The position numbers were made by a program, and so were the translations under genes. A model generated the notes under the pieces. The model worked only from the letters and a program-made list of their open reading frames with translations. It ran no database searches and was not told the DNA's origin. A stretch of DNA of 40,123 nucleotides, taken from Bacillus subtilis subsp. subtilis (GTDB lineage: Bacteria > Pseudomonadota > Gammaproteobacteria > Xanthomonadales > Xanthomonadaceae). The stretch lies in NCBI GenBank assembly GCA_021733645.1, contig JAHREJ010000043.1, positions 1 through 40,123 on the forward strand. Reading direction: 5' to 3'. Shown here piece after piece: positions 1 to 10,941 of this stretch (the stretch's first letter is position 1; each line of letters starts with the position of its first letter).

Positions 1-253
1 GTTTCAGTTCGGTGCCAACGCAGCGCAACCCGGTGCACACCTTTGTTTTCCATACGGATTTTTCAGGGGCGGCGACGTAGGTCCAGAAATGGTCCTTGAC
101 CAGTCGCCATAGTGGCGGAAGGCAGGGACGGACCTGGTCGCAGTAAGTGTCCTTGGGCGTGTATTTATCGAACGGCACGAAGAATTCGGGGTGCACATTC
201 AAATCAGGAGCATTTACCTGGTTCAAGACGACCTCGCACGGACATGCGGGCAC
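1..253 (-). CDS. Unrecognised Cys-rich reading frame, 3' end off the window (partial)
   Basis: A minus-strand frame is open from a possible GTG at 253 to the left edge (about 84 codons visible). It reads VPACPCEVVLNQVNAPD near the start and later contains DTYCDQVRPCLPPLW and KVCTGLRCVGTELK. Residue use (Cys pairs, Trp, Tyr, charged residues) looks protein-like, but I recognise no family. The start is uncertain: no good RBS precedes 253. A second frame just upstream (about 330-212, ITFDYPCPYRDRLYRACP) also looks protein-like and ends at about 212, so the region could be a frameshifted or decayed gene. It lies downstream of a hairpin that should end transcription of the peptide gene at 412-600, so it may have its own promoter or be a remnant. 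Confidence 0.3.
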   Translation of the reverse strand, partial: MPACPCEVVLNQVNAPDLNVHPEFFVPFDKYTPKDTYCDQVRPCLPPLWRLVKDHFWTYVAAPEKSVWKTKVCTGLRCVGTELK

Positions 254-340
254 GCGCGATACAGTCGATCGCGGTACGGGCAGGGATAATCGAACGTGAT
301 ATCCGCGTAACCGGCAAGGGCACGCGTACCCGGGACCAAA

Positions 341-366
341 GCCGCACGACCAGACAGTCGTGCGGC
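341..366 (-). terminator. Hairpin terminator of the double-glycine peptide gene
   Basis: A perfect 10-bp stem (341-350 with 357-366) closes a 6-nt loop. On the minus strand it is followed by TTTGG, a short U tract. It starts 46 bases after the stop codon of the peptide gene, so that gene looks like its own transcription unit. Confidence 0.6.
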
Positions 367-411
367 CCCGATATCCTCGATCACGGCATCAGGCGATGCC
401 GGAGGGAGACA

Positions 412-600
412 TCAGGAGATGACGTTGGCGTCTTTCAGGCAATCCTTGCTGAAAGTACTCCACTCGTCCTTGGTCACACCGTTACAACCTTCGCTGGTCG
501 TGCTCCACGCTGCCAGGCCGCCGCTGACACCTTCCAGCTCCTGCAGTGCGAGAACCTTCATCTTCGCCGACGTATTGGCCGACTTGAATTCCTTGCTCAT
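412..600 (-). CDS. Small peptide with double-glycine leader (candidate bacteriocin/RiPP precursor)
   Basis: This 62-aa ORF has a typical peptide-precursor layout. Residues 1-28 form a leader that ends in LQELEGVSGG, matching the class II bacteriocin and microcin double-glycine motif cut by C39-peptidase ABC exporters. The predicted core, residues 29-62, is 34 aa, rich in Ser/Thr, with two cysteines (C39 and C54) that could form one disulfide or accept a modification. The ATG at 600 has a strong upstream RBS (GGAAGGTGAAGG). A sigma70-like promoter lies 86 bases upstream and a hairpin terminator follows. No exporter, immunity or modification gene is visible in the window; a partner could lie beyond the left edge. 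Leader recognition is from established motif knowledge; secretion and activity are inference. It could also be a signalling peptide. Confidence 0.65.
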   Translation of the reverse strand: MSKEFKSANTSAKMKVLALQELEGVSGGLAAWSTTSEGCNGVTKDEWSTFSKDCLKDANVIS

Positions 601-1142
601 CCTTCACCTTCCGATAGTGTGTTGATTCCGATGCGGCTGGGCCGCTCCATGAGTTCCCAGTGTGCACGCTGCAAACTCGCTGCAATATTTATTTGCTGTT
701 AATGAAGTTGTCAATAGCGTCATGCCATTCATTTTCACCTTCACATCGCAGTCAATCCGATCGGTCGGCATGTGAATGTGTGATCTCTATCGCAACCTGC
801 ACCGCAGCACGAATCGACATTCCCCCACGCACCACCACTGACCGCGCAACGATAATGTGGGCGTACAGGGAGTTTCGCGCGGAGACGCGTACCGGTTTAT
901 GACGCTGCCATAACGTGAACAACATCGGCGACGCGCAGAAACAGCGTGAGGCGGAATGGGCGTCGGCGTTGGCGGGCATGTCGGCACTGACCATGCGTGG
1001 GCCGCGTCGATCGTGCCGAGTGGCCGCGATCGATGTGATACCGCCGTCGCTACCGCGTGGCGAGCGATGATGACGTGGTTGCGCGCGCATCCGCAGCGGC
1101 GCGATGGCGCGGGCGATCACGCGCGCGCAGTGGCGCGCCCGA
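601..1142. other. Intergenic region without a supported gene
   Basis: About 540 bases lie between the peptide gene and the end of ispH. Apart from the peptide promoter I find no gene: open frames on both strands are Arg/Ala/His-rich GC artefacts without RBS or recognisable motif. The part from about 620 to 960 has lower GC than the flanks, in keeping with an accessory insertion next to the conserved ispH operon. Confidence 0.5.
686..714 (-). promoter_or_regulatory. Sigma70-like promoter of the double-glycine peptide gene
   Basis: On the minus strand a perfect -35 box TTGACA (714-709) is separated by 17 bases from TAAATA (691-686), which matches 3 of 6 -10 positions. The surrounding stretch is markedly AT-rich for this genome. 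It predicts a start near 679 and a leader of roughly 80 nt. Confidence 0.55.
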
Positions 1143-2093
1143 TCAGCTGATCAAACGCAGCCGCAGTTCCTTGGGCAGCGCGAACACCATCGATTCCGGT
1201 TCGCCGTCCAGTTCGCCGATGCCGCTGGCACCGAGTTCCTTCAAGCGCGCAATCACACCGTCCACCAGCACCTGCGGCGCCGATGCACCGGCGGTCAGGC
1301 CGATGTGCTGCTTGCCCACCACCCACGCCGGGTCGATCTCGTGGGCGCCGTCGATCAGGTAGGACTCCACGCCTTCGCGGCGCGCCAGTTCACTCAGGCG
1401 GTTGGAGTTGGAGCTGTTCGGCGAGCCCACCACCAGCACCAGGTCGCAGCGCTGGGCCAGGTCGCGCACGGCATCCTGGCGGTTCTGGGTGGCATAGCAG
1501 ATGTCGTCGTTCTTCGGGCCCTGCATGGCCGGGAAACGCGCCCGCATGGCTTCGATGATGCCGCGGGTGTCGTCCACCGACAGCGTGGTCTGGGTGGTGT
1601 AGGCGAAGTTTTCCGGCTGTTCGATTTCCAGCGTGGCCACGTCGGCCACGTCTTCCACCAGGTAGATGCGGCCGGTGCCGCGCTCACGGCTCCACTGGCC
1701 CATCGTGCCTTCCACTTCGGGGTGGCCGGCGTGGCCGATCAGCACCACGTCGCGCCCGGCGCGGCAGTGGCGGGCCACTTCCAGGTGCACCTTGGTGACC
1801 AGCGGGCAGGTGGCGTCGAAGACCTTCAGGCCACGGCGCTCGGCTTCCTGGCGCACCGCCTGGGACACGCCGTGGGCGCTGAAGATGACCGTGTTGTCGT
1901 CGGGCACTTCGTCCAGTTCCTCGACGAAGATGGCCCCGCGCGCCTTGAGGTCGTCCACCACGAAGCGGTTGTGCACGACCTCGTGGCGCACGTAGATCGG
2001 TGCGCCCAGGGTCTCGATCGCGCGCTTGACGATCTCGATCGCACGATCGACACCGGCACAGAAACCACGCGGATTGGCGAGCAACACGTCCAT
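1143..2093 (-). CDS. ispH: 4-hydroxy-3-methylbut-2-enyl diphosphate reductase
   Basis: IspH (LytB) catalyses the last step of the MEP pathway, the reductive dehydroxylation of HMBPP to IPP and DMAPP, using a [4Fe-4S] cluster in the cytosol. The three cluster cysteines are visible at C12 ([12 protein letters not shown]), C96 ([12 protein letters not shown]) and C199 ([12 protein letters not shown]). The substrate-site residues H41, H74, H124, the proton-relay E126 (HPEVEGT) and T168 are also present. At 316 aa it is full length. It is the last gene of the ribF-ileS-lspA-ispH run and lies 54 bases downstream of lspA. The E. coli operon has fkpB at this place; here it is absent. The RBS is GGAG about 10 bases before the ATG. 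Confidence 0.97.
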   Translation of the reverse strand: MDVLLANPRGFCAGVDRAIEIVKRAIETLGAPIYVRHEVVHNRFVVDDLKARGAIFVEELDEVPDDNTVIFSAHGVSQAVRQEAERRGLKVFDATCPLVTKVHLEVARHCRAGRDVVLIGHAGHPEVEGTMGQWSRERGTGRIYLVEDVADVATLEIEQPENFAYTTQTTLSVDDTRGIIEAMRARFPAMQGPKNDDICYATQNRQDAVRDLAQRCDLVLVVGSPNSSNSNRLSELARREGVESYLIDGAHEIDPAWVVGKQHIGLTAGASAPQVLVDGVIARLKELGASGIGELDGEPESMVFALPKELRLRLIS

Positions 2094-2147
2094 CGGTCAG
2101 ATACTCCGGCCGGCACGCGGCCGGTTGTCACGGGAAACAGGGGGGAA

Positions 2148-2653
2148 TTATCCCGCTTTTTTGGCAGCCTTGCCTTCAAACAGACCAAACACGGCGATCC
2201 CGATGGCCCCGACCACGATCGCCGCATCGGCGATGTTGAACGAGGGCCAGTAATGGTCACCGATGTACCACTGGATGAAATCCACCACATGGCCGTGCAT
2301 CAGACGGTCGATCACGTTGCCGATCGCCCCGCCGATGACCAGCGCATACGGCACGGCGCTGCGCCAGTGGCCGCGCGCGGTGCGCGACAGCCAGAACGCC
2401 ATCAGGCCGCTGATGCCCACCGCCAGCGCGGTGAAGAACCACAGCTGCCAGCCACCGGCATCGCTCAGGAAGCTGAAGGCGGCACCGGTGTTGTAGGTGC
2501 GGAACCAGTTCCAGAAGCCCTCGATGACCACCACCGGCTGGTACTCGGGCAGGCTGGACAGCACCCAGGCCTTGCTCCACTGGTCCAGGCCGATGATCGC
2601 CACCGACAGCAGCAGCCACACCAACGCATTGGGACGCGGACGGAGGGCGCTCA

Positions 2654-2654
<1 letters not shown>
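2148..2654 (-). CDS. lspA: Lipoprotein signal peptidase (signal peptidase II)
   Basis: LspA is an inner-membrane aspartyl protease that removes the signal peptide of prolipoproteins after lipidation by Lgt. The 168-aa protein has four hydrophobic segments (about 11-23, 70-88, 102-115, 144-158). The catalytic aspartates lie in the family motifs at D116 ([10 protein letters not shown]) and D143 (SFNIADAAI); the conserved LDQWSK is at 23-28. The ATG at 2654 overlaps the ileS stop by one base (TGATG), so translation is probably coupled. Longer in-frame starts would lie inside ileS and are unlikely. Confidence 0.96.
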
Positions 2655-5481
<2,827 letters not shown>

Positions 5482-5485
<4 letters not shown>

Positions 5486-6429
5486 GCAGTGGCTCGCAAT
5501 CTGTGTTCGGAAAGGATGTGACGCGCCTGTTCGGCGTCACGGTGCATCTGGTCGGTCAACGCGGCCAGATCTTGGAACTTCTCTTCATCGCGCAACTTGG
5601 CGACAAATTCCACTTCGATGTGGCGACCGTACAGGTCCCCTTGGAAATCAAACAAGTGCGCCTCCAGCAGCGGCTCCACGCCGTCCACGGTGGGACGGGT
5701 GCCAAAGCTGGATACCGACGGCCACGGCTGGTCGAACACGCCGTGTACCCAGGTGGCGTAAATGCCCGACAACGCCGGCGTCTTGGGAAAGCGCAGGTTG
5801 GCGGTCGGGAAGCCCAGCGTACGGCCCAACTGGCGCCCGCGCACCACCCGCCCGCCGATCGAGTACGGCCGGCCGAGCAGGTCGTTGGCACGGGTGAAGT
5901 CGCCGCTGCGCAGCAACTGGCGGATCCGGGTACTGGAAATACGCTCGCCGTGCAGGTCCACCGGCTCGATTTCGCCGGCACTGAAGCCGCGTTCGGCGCC
6001 CAGGGCCTGCAGCAAGGCCAGATCTCCGCGACGGCGGTTGCCGAAGCAGAACTCCGGCCCGATCCAGACCTCGCACGCGCTCAGGCGCTGTACCAGCAGC
6101 TGCTGGACGAAGTCTTCGGCCTGCATGGCGGCCATGCGCGCATCAAAGCGCAGCAGGCCCACCGCATCCACGCCCAGCGCGTTGAGCATGGCGACCTTGT
6201 CGCGCGGCAGGGTCAGCCGCGGCGGCGGCTCGCCCTGGGCGAAGTACTCGCGCGGCAGCGGTTCGAACGCCACCGCCACGGCGGCCACGCCCAGCGCGCG
6301 CGCGCGCGAAACCGCGTGGCGCACCAACGCACGATGGCCAAGATGCAGGCCGTCGAATGCGCCGATGCAGACCACGCTTCCGTGCGGGAACAGCGGCCCG
6401 CCTTCAATGCTTCTGAACAACCTGCTCAT
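5482..6429 (-). CDS. ribF: Bifunctional riboflavin kinase / FAD synthetase
   Basis: RibF phosphorylates riboflavin to FMN and adenylates FMN to FAD. In this 315-aa protein the N-terminal nucleotidyltransferase domain has the HxGH-type motif at 23-32 ([10 protein letters not shown]). Its other conserved patch is [15 protein letters not shown], followed by [11 protein letters not shown]. The C-terminal riboflavin kinase domain has [15 protein letters not shown] and [10 protein letters not shown]. The ATG at 6429 ([11 protein letters not shown]) was preferred over an upstream in-frame start at 6501 because the family begins here; its RBS is weak. The gene overlaps ileS by four bases. Confidence 0.96.
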
Positions 6430-6504
6430 CAACTGGGAATCCGGCCCGCCAGGGCCGATGGGTTGCAAGGGATAGCCATGAAGTATAGCCGGGGTGTCCA
6501 CGGA

Positions 6505-8124
6505 TCAATGCTCGCGCAGGTGCCGCGGGCGGAACCCCATCGCCACCAGGACCACCAGATAGGTCAGGCCGCCACCGCCGACCAGCAGCGACAGGTTGCC
6601 GATGCGGTGCCACTTGTCCATGTCGGTGAAGCCGGACATGCCGTGCAGCAGGCCCAGCAGCACCGCCACCATCGCCGCGCAGGCCAGGCCCAGCCGGGTG
6701 GCGTAGCCGGCCCAGCCCGGCTTGGGCTGGTAAACATCGGTCTTGCCCAGCCAGTACCAGAGCAGGCCCAGGTTCAGGTAACTGGACAGTGCGCTGGCAA
6801 TGCCCAGCGCCAGGTGCAGGCCCGGCTGCTTGCCCAGCGCAACCCACACGCCCTGCGCCTTGAGGGCCTCGGGCACCATCACGTGGTACAGCACCGCCAG
6901 CAGGATGAAGTTGAACACCATGTTGGCCACCAGCGCGATCAGCCCGGCGCGCACCGGGGTGCGGGTGTCCTGGCGGGCGTAGAACGCCGGCAGCACCACC
7001 TTGAGCAGTGCGAAGGCCGGCAGCGCGAAGCTCAGGCCGTACACCGACAAGGCGGTCATGCGGGTATCGAACGCGGTGAACTGGCCATGCTGGAACACCG
7101 TGGCGATCAGCGGCTCGGCCAGCAGCATCAGGCCCAGCATGGCAGGCACGGCGATCAGCAGGGTCGTGCGCAGCCCCCAGTCCAGCGCGCTGGAGAACCC
7201 GGCCTTGTCGGTGCTGACATGGTGGCGGGCCAGTGCCGGCAGGATCACCGTGCCCAGCGCCACCCCGAACACACCCAGCGGCAGTTCCAGGAAGCGGTCG
7301 GCCAGCGACAGCCAGGACTGCGAGCCGTCGGTCAGCTTGGCCGCGATCACGGTATCGAGCAGCAGATTGATCTGCGCCACCGACGAGCCGAACAGGGTCG
7401 GCACCATCAGGGTGAGCACCTTGCGCACGCCGGGATGGCGCCAGCCCCAGCGCGGCAGGGTGAGCAGGTTGATGCCCTTCAGCGAGGGCAGCTGGAACAG
7501 CAGCTGCAGCAGGCCGGCGGCCAACACCGCCCAGCCCAGCGCCAGGATCTGCTTCTCCGGGGTGCCGCCCAGCCGCGGCGCCAGCCACAACGCGCCGGCA
7601 ATCATGCACAGGTTGAGGATCACCGGGGTCAGCGCCGGCATCGCGAACTTCTGGAAACTGTTGAGCGCCCCGCCCGCCAGCGCGGTGAGTGAGACGAACA
7701 GCAGGAACGGGAAGGTCAGCCGGAACAGGTCCACCAGCAGGCCATGCTTGGCCGGGTCGGTGTCCACCCCGCTGGCAAACAGCGTGGCCAGCTGGGGCGC
7801 GAAGATCAGCGCCAGCGCGGTCACCAGCAGCAGCACCCCGCCCAGGGTGCCGGCTACCCGCGACATCAGCTCACGCAGTTCAGCGTGCGAGCGGGTTTCC
7901 TTCACTTCCGTGAACACCGGCACGAATGCCGTGGCGAACGAGCCTTCGGCGAACAGGCGGCGCAGGAAATTGGGCACCCGGAAGGCCACCCAGAAGGCGT
8001 CGGTCACCGCATTGGTGCCGAACGTGGTGGTGATGACCAGGTCGCGAACCAGGCCCAACACCCGCGAAATCATGGTCATGCTGCTGAAAGACAGCAGGCC
8101 CCGCAACATCCTTGGTGAACTCAC
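6505..8124 (-). CDS. murJ: Lipid II flippase MurJ (MviN)
   Basis: MurJ moves lipid-linked peptidoglycan precursor across the inner membrane. The 539-aa protein is a polytopic MATE-superfamily (MOP) member with about 14 predicted segments. It carries the family signatures SSMTMISRVLGLVRD at the N-terminus and DAFWVAFRVPNFLRRLFAEG, followed by FVPVFTE. The GTG at 8124 was chosen because AGAGGG lies at a proper distance before it; an ATG at 8109 has its purine run too close. The gene is divergent from rpsT and lies 75 bases upstream of ribF, so it may lead the ribF-ileS-lspA-ispH transcript. Confidence 0.95.
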   Translation of the reverse strand: MSSPRMLRGLLSFSSMTMISRVLGLVRDLVITTTFGTNAVTDAFWVAFRVPNFLRRLFAEGSFATAFVPVFTEVKETRSHAELRELMSRVAGTLGGVLLLVTALALIFAPQLATLFASGVDTDPAKHGLLVDLFRLTFPFLLFVSLTALAGGALNSFQKFAMPALTPVILNLCMIAGALWLAPRLGGTPEKQILALGWAVLAAGLLQLLFQLPSLKGINLLTLPRWGWRHPGVRKVLTLMVPTLFGSSVAQINLLLDTVIAAKLTDGSQSWLSLADRFLELPLGVFGVALGTVILPALARHHVSTDKAGFSSALDWGLRTTLLIAVPAMLGLMLLAEPLIATVFQHGQFTAFDTRMTALSVYGLSFALPAFALLKVVLPAFYARQDTRTPVRAGLIALVANMVFNFILLAVLYHVMVPEALKAQGVWVALGKQPGLHLALGIASALSSYLNLGLLWYWLGKTDVYQPKPGWAGYATRLGLACAAMVAVLLGLLHGMSGFTDMDKWHRIGNLSLLVGGGGLTYLVVLVAMGFRPRHLREH

Positions 8125-8148
8125 CCGTGTTCCCTCTTGACAATTGAC

Positions 8149-8177
8149 TTGACGTACATTTTTCGAGCCATCATACT
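8149..8177 (+). promoter_or_regulatory. Promoter of rpsT
   Basis: TTGACG (8149-8154) and CATACT (8172-8177) are separated by 17 bases, matching the sigma70 consensus at 5 of 6 and 4 of 6 positions. A second TTGACA lies just upstream at 8137-8142. The predicted start near 8184 leaves a leader of about 42 nt before the GTG of rpsT. Confidence 0.6.
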
Positions 8178-8225
8178 TTCCAGCTTGCTGTTCCCATTAC
8201 ACCGATTTTTCAGGAAACCACCACT

Positions 8226-8495
8226 GTGGCCAATATCAAGTCCGCCAAGAAGCGCGCCAAGCAGACCGTCGTGCGCAACGCGCGCAATACGGCTCAGCGT
8301 TCGATGCTGCGCACCGCTGTCAAGAAGGTGATCAAGGCTCTGGATGCCAATGACGCCGCCGGCGCCGAGGCAGCCTTTGCTGTTGCCCAGCCGATCCTCG
8401 ACCGTTTCAGCTCGCGTGGTCTGATCCACAAGAACAAGGCTGCTCGCCACAAGAGCCGCCTGACCGCGCGCATCAAGGCCATCAAGGCCGCCTGA
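8226..8495 (+). CDS. rpsT: 30S ribosomal protein S20
   Basis: S20 is a primary 16S rRNA-binding protein of the small subunit. The 89-aa sequence has the family signature [13 protein letters not shown] at the N-terminus, the conserved helix core ([16 protein letters not shown]) and the Lys/Arg-rich end ([12 protein letters not shown]). The start codon is GTG with a CAGGAAA RBS. In E. coli, S20 also starts with a weak codon (UUG), and that weakness matters for its autogenous translational control; whether that applies here is inference. It is a single gene with its own promoter and terminator, divergent from murJ. Confidence 0.98.
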   Translation: MANIKSAKKRAKQTVVRNARNTAQRSMLRTAVKKVIKALDANDAAGAEAAFAVAQPILDRFSSRGLIHKNKAARHKSRLTARIKAIKAA

Positions 8496-8513
8496 TACGG
8501 CGCTGCGGGTGTC

Positions 8514-8540
8514 GTAGAGCCACGCCATGCGTGGCTTCGA
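8514..8540. repeat. REP/SMAG-like GTAG hairpin
   Basis: GTAG is followed by AGCCACGC-CAT-GCGTGGCT (8518-8536), an 8-bp perfect stem with a CAT loop. The shape matches the other GTAG palindromes in this window. It sits between the rpsT stop and its terminator. Confidence 0.7.
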
Positions 8541-8555
8541 CCCAGCCGCAGAAAG

Positions 8556-8580
8556 AAACCCGGCCCCGGCCGGGTTTTTT
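8556..8580 (+). terminator. Rho-independent terminator of rpsT
   Basis: A 10-bp perfect stem AAACCCGGCC / GGCCGGGTTT (8556-8565 with 8568-8577) with a CC loop runs into a T tract ending at 8580. Confidence 0.9.
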
Positions 8581-8757
8581 GTTGCGCGCGATTCACGACA
8601 GCCCGCCTGCGGGCGATCGGTGGCAGACCGCAGGGTAGCGGCGAGCCATGCCCGGCTGCGGCCGCCGGGCGCCTGATCGGAACGCCGCCGAGAAAGCCCC
8701 CGAGCGTGGCTCGGCCGTACCCCGGCGCGACGGAAAATGCTTGGCGCACCACAGAAA
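8581..8757. other. Intergenic region with degenerate palindromes
   Basis: Between the rpsT and obgE terminators I see no gene. The stretch holds imperfect GC-rich hairpins, for example GAGCCATGCCCGGC near 8644 and CGAGCGTGGCTCGG near 8700, which look like decayed copies of the GTAG/REP element. Confidence 0.45.
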
Positions 8758-8777
8758 AACCCGGCCGCAGCCGGGTT
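8755..8777 (-). terminator. Rho-independent terminator of obgE
   Basis: A stem AACCCGGC / GCCGGGTT (8758-8765 with 8770-8777) with loop CGCA is followed on the minus strand by a U run (bases 8759-8755), downstream of the obgE stop. Confidence 0.85.
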
Positions 8778-8799
8778 GTTCAGGGGCGCGCGGATGCGC

Positions 8800-9906
<1,107 letters not shown>

Positions 9907-9983
9907 CTAACGTCCCCGGTACGATCCGTGGACGGCGGCGGGAAGGATCCCCGCCCATGTTCGAACAAAAACAAAAAACAAAA

Positions 9984-10001
9984 ACCCCGCCGAAGCGGGG
10001 C
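9984..10001 (-). terminator. Terminator/attenuator after rpmA
   Basis: On the minus strand CCCCGC-TTCG-GCGGGG (stem 9985-9990 with 9995-10000, UUCG-type tetraloop) is followed by TTTTTGTTTTTTG, a strong U-rich tail. It lies between rpmA and obgE and could let only part of the transcripts reach obgE. Confidence 0.9.
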
Positions 10002-10052
10002 TTTCGTCAGCGGCCCCACGCGCTAGGCGTGGGCGCCTGCGTATCGCGAAGA

Positions 10053-10313
10053 TCAGGCTTCGGCGACAACGCTGACGGTACGACGCTTCTTCGCACCCTT
10101 GACCGAGAACTCCACCTTGCCGTCGACCAGCGCGAACAGGGTGTGGTCACGGCCGAGGCCAACGCCGGTACCCGGGTGGAACTGGGTGCCGCGCTGACGC
10201 ACGATGATGTTGCCGGCATCGATGGCCTGGCCACCGAAGATCTTGACGCCGAGGTACTTCGGGTTGGAGTCGCGACCGTTGCGCGAAGAGCCTACGCCTT
10301 TTTTATGTGCCAT
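10053..10313 (-). CDS. rpmA: 50S ribosomal protein L27
   Basis: L27 sits at the peptidyl-transferase centre of the large subunit. The 86-aa protein has the family N-terminus [19 protein letters not shown] and the core [11 protein letters not shown] and [12 protein letters not shown]. There is no Firmicutes-type N-terminal prepeptide. An AAGGAG RBS precedes the ATG. It lies 15 bases downstream of rplU and is co-transcribed with it. Confidence 0.98.
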   Translation of the reverse strand: MAHKKGVGSSRNGRDSNPKYLGVKIFGGQAIDAGNIIVRQRGTQFHPGTGVGLGRDHTLFALVDGKVEFSVKGAKKRRTVSVVAEA

Positions 10314-10328
10314 GACTGGTTCTCCTTA

Positions 10329-10646
10329 TTACTTGCTGCCACCGGCAATGCCGGTGATCTCGATTTCGGTGTAGTACTGACGGTGACCCTGGCGCTTCAT
10401 GTGGTGCTTACGGCGGCGGAACTTGATGATCCGGACCTTGTCAGCACGACCCTGGGACAGGACCTTGGCGGTGACCGAAGCGCCGCTCAGCGCGTCGCCC
10501 AGCTTGATGCCGTCGCTGTCACCCAGCATCAGGATGGTGTCGAACGTGATCTCGTTGCCGACTTCGACTTCGAGTTTTTCGACGCGGAGCGTTTCGCCCT
10601 GCGCCACGCGGTATTGCTTACCGCCGGTTACCAGTACTGCGTACAT
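10329..10646 (-). CDS. rplU: 50S ribosomal protein L21
   Basis: L21 binds 23S rRNA in the large subunit. The 105-aa protein shows the family start [14 protein letters not shown] and the signature region [17 protein letters not shown]. The RBS is AGAGGAA. It is the first gene of the rplU-rpmA unit, with a good promoter about 70 bases upstream. Confidence 0.98.
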   Translation of the reverse strand: MYAVLVTGGKQYRVAQGETLRVEKLEVEVGNEITFDTILMLGDSDGIKLGDALSGASVTAKVLSQGRADKVRIIKFRRRKHHMKRQGHRQYYTEIEITGIAGGSK

Positions 10647-10712
10647 GACCAGACTTCCTCTGTAGTTATTGTGGTCTATGGACTGCTGCCATCGAGGGCA
10701 GACAGAAGCGGG

Positions 10713-10742
10713 ATTTTAATGACTGGGGGTGGGTCGGGTCAA
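10713..10742 (-). promoter_or_regulatory. Promoter of rplU-rpmA
   Basis: On the minus strand TTGACC (10742-10737) and TAAAAT (10718-10713) are separated by 18 bases; each matches 5 of 6 consensus positions. It lies about 67 bases upstream of the rplU start. Confidence 0.65.
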
Positions 10743-10941
10743 GTCACCCCCCGCCTTGGCCTGTCTGGGCCTGAATCCTGTTCAGGTAAGCCCCTGGCAG
10801 GTCTCAGGCGGTGAGACCCGGGGCTGGCAATGTGCGCGATTGCCCCCAAATCCCAAGCTCGGTAGGCTGACCGATTGCCGTCTCCGCTTGCCCCACCCGC
10901 TTGCCGGCCCCCACGGGCCAGAGCCTCACAACGGATCCCCC

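Noticed and set aside
212..411. In-frame continuation of the peptide gene beyond its stop
   Set aside because: The frame stays open to about 212, but it passes straight through the 10-bp terminator hairpin; readthrough is not supported.
752..1120. 122-codon minus-strand frame upstream of the peptide gene
   Set aside because: No RBS and no family likeness; composition is that of a random frame in GC-rich DNA.
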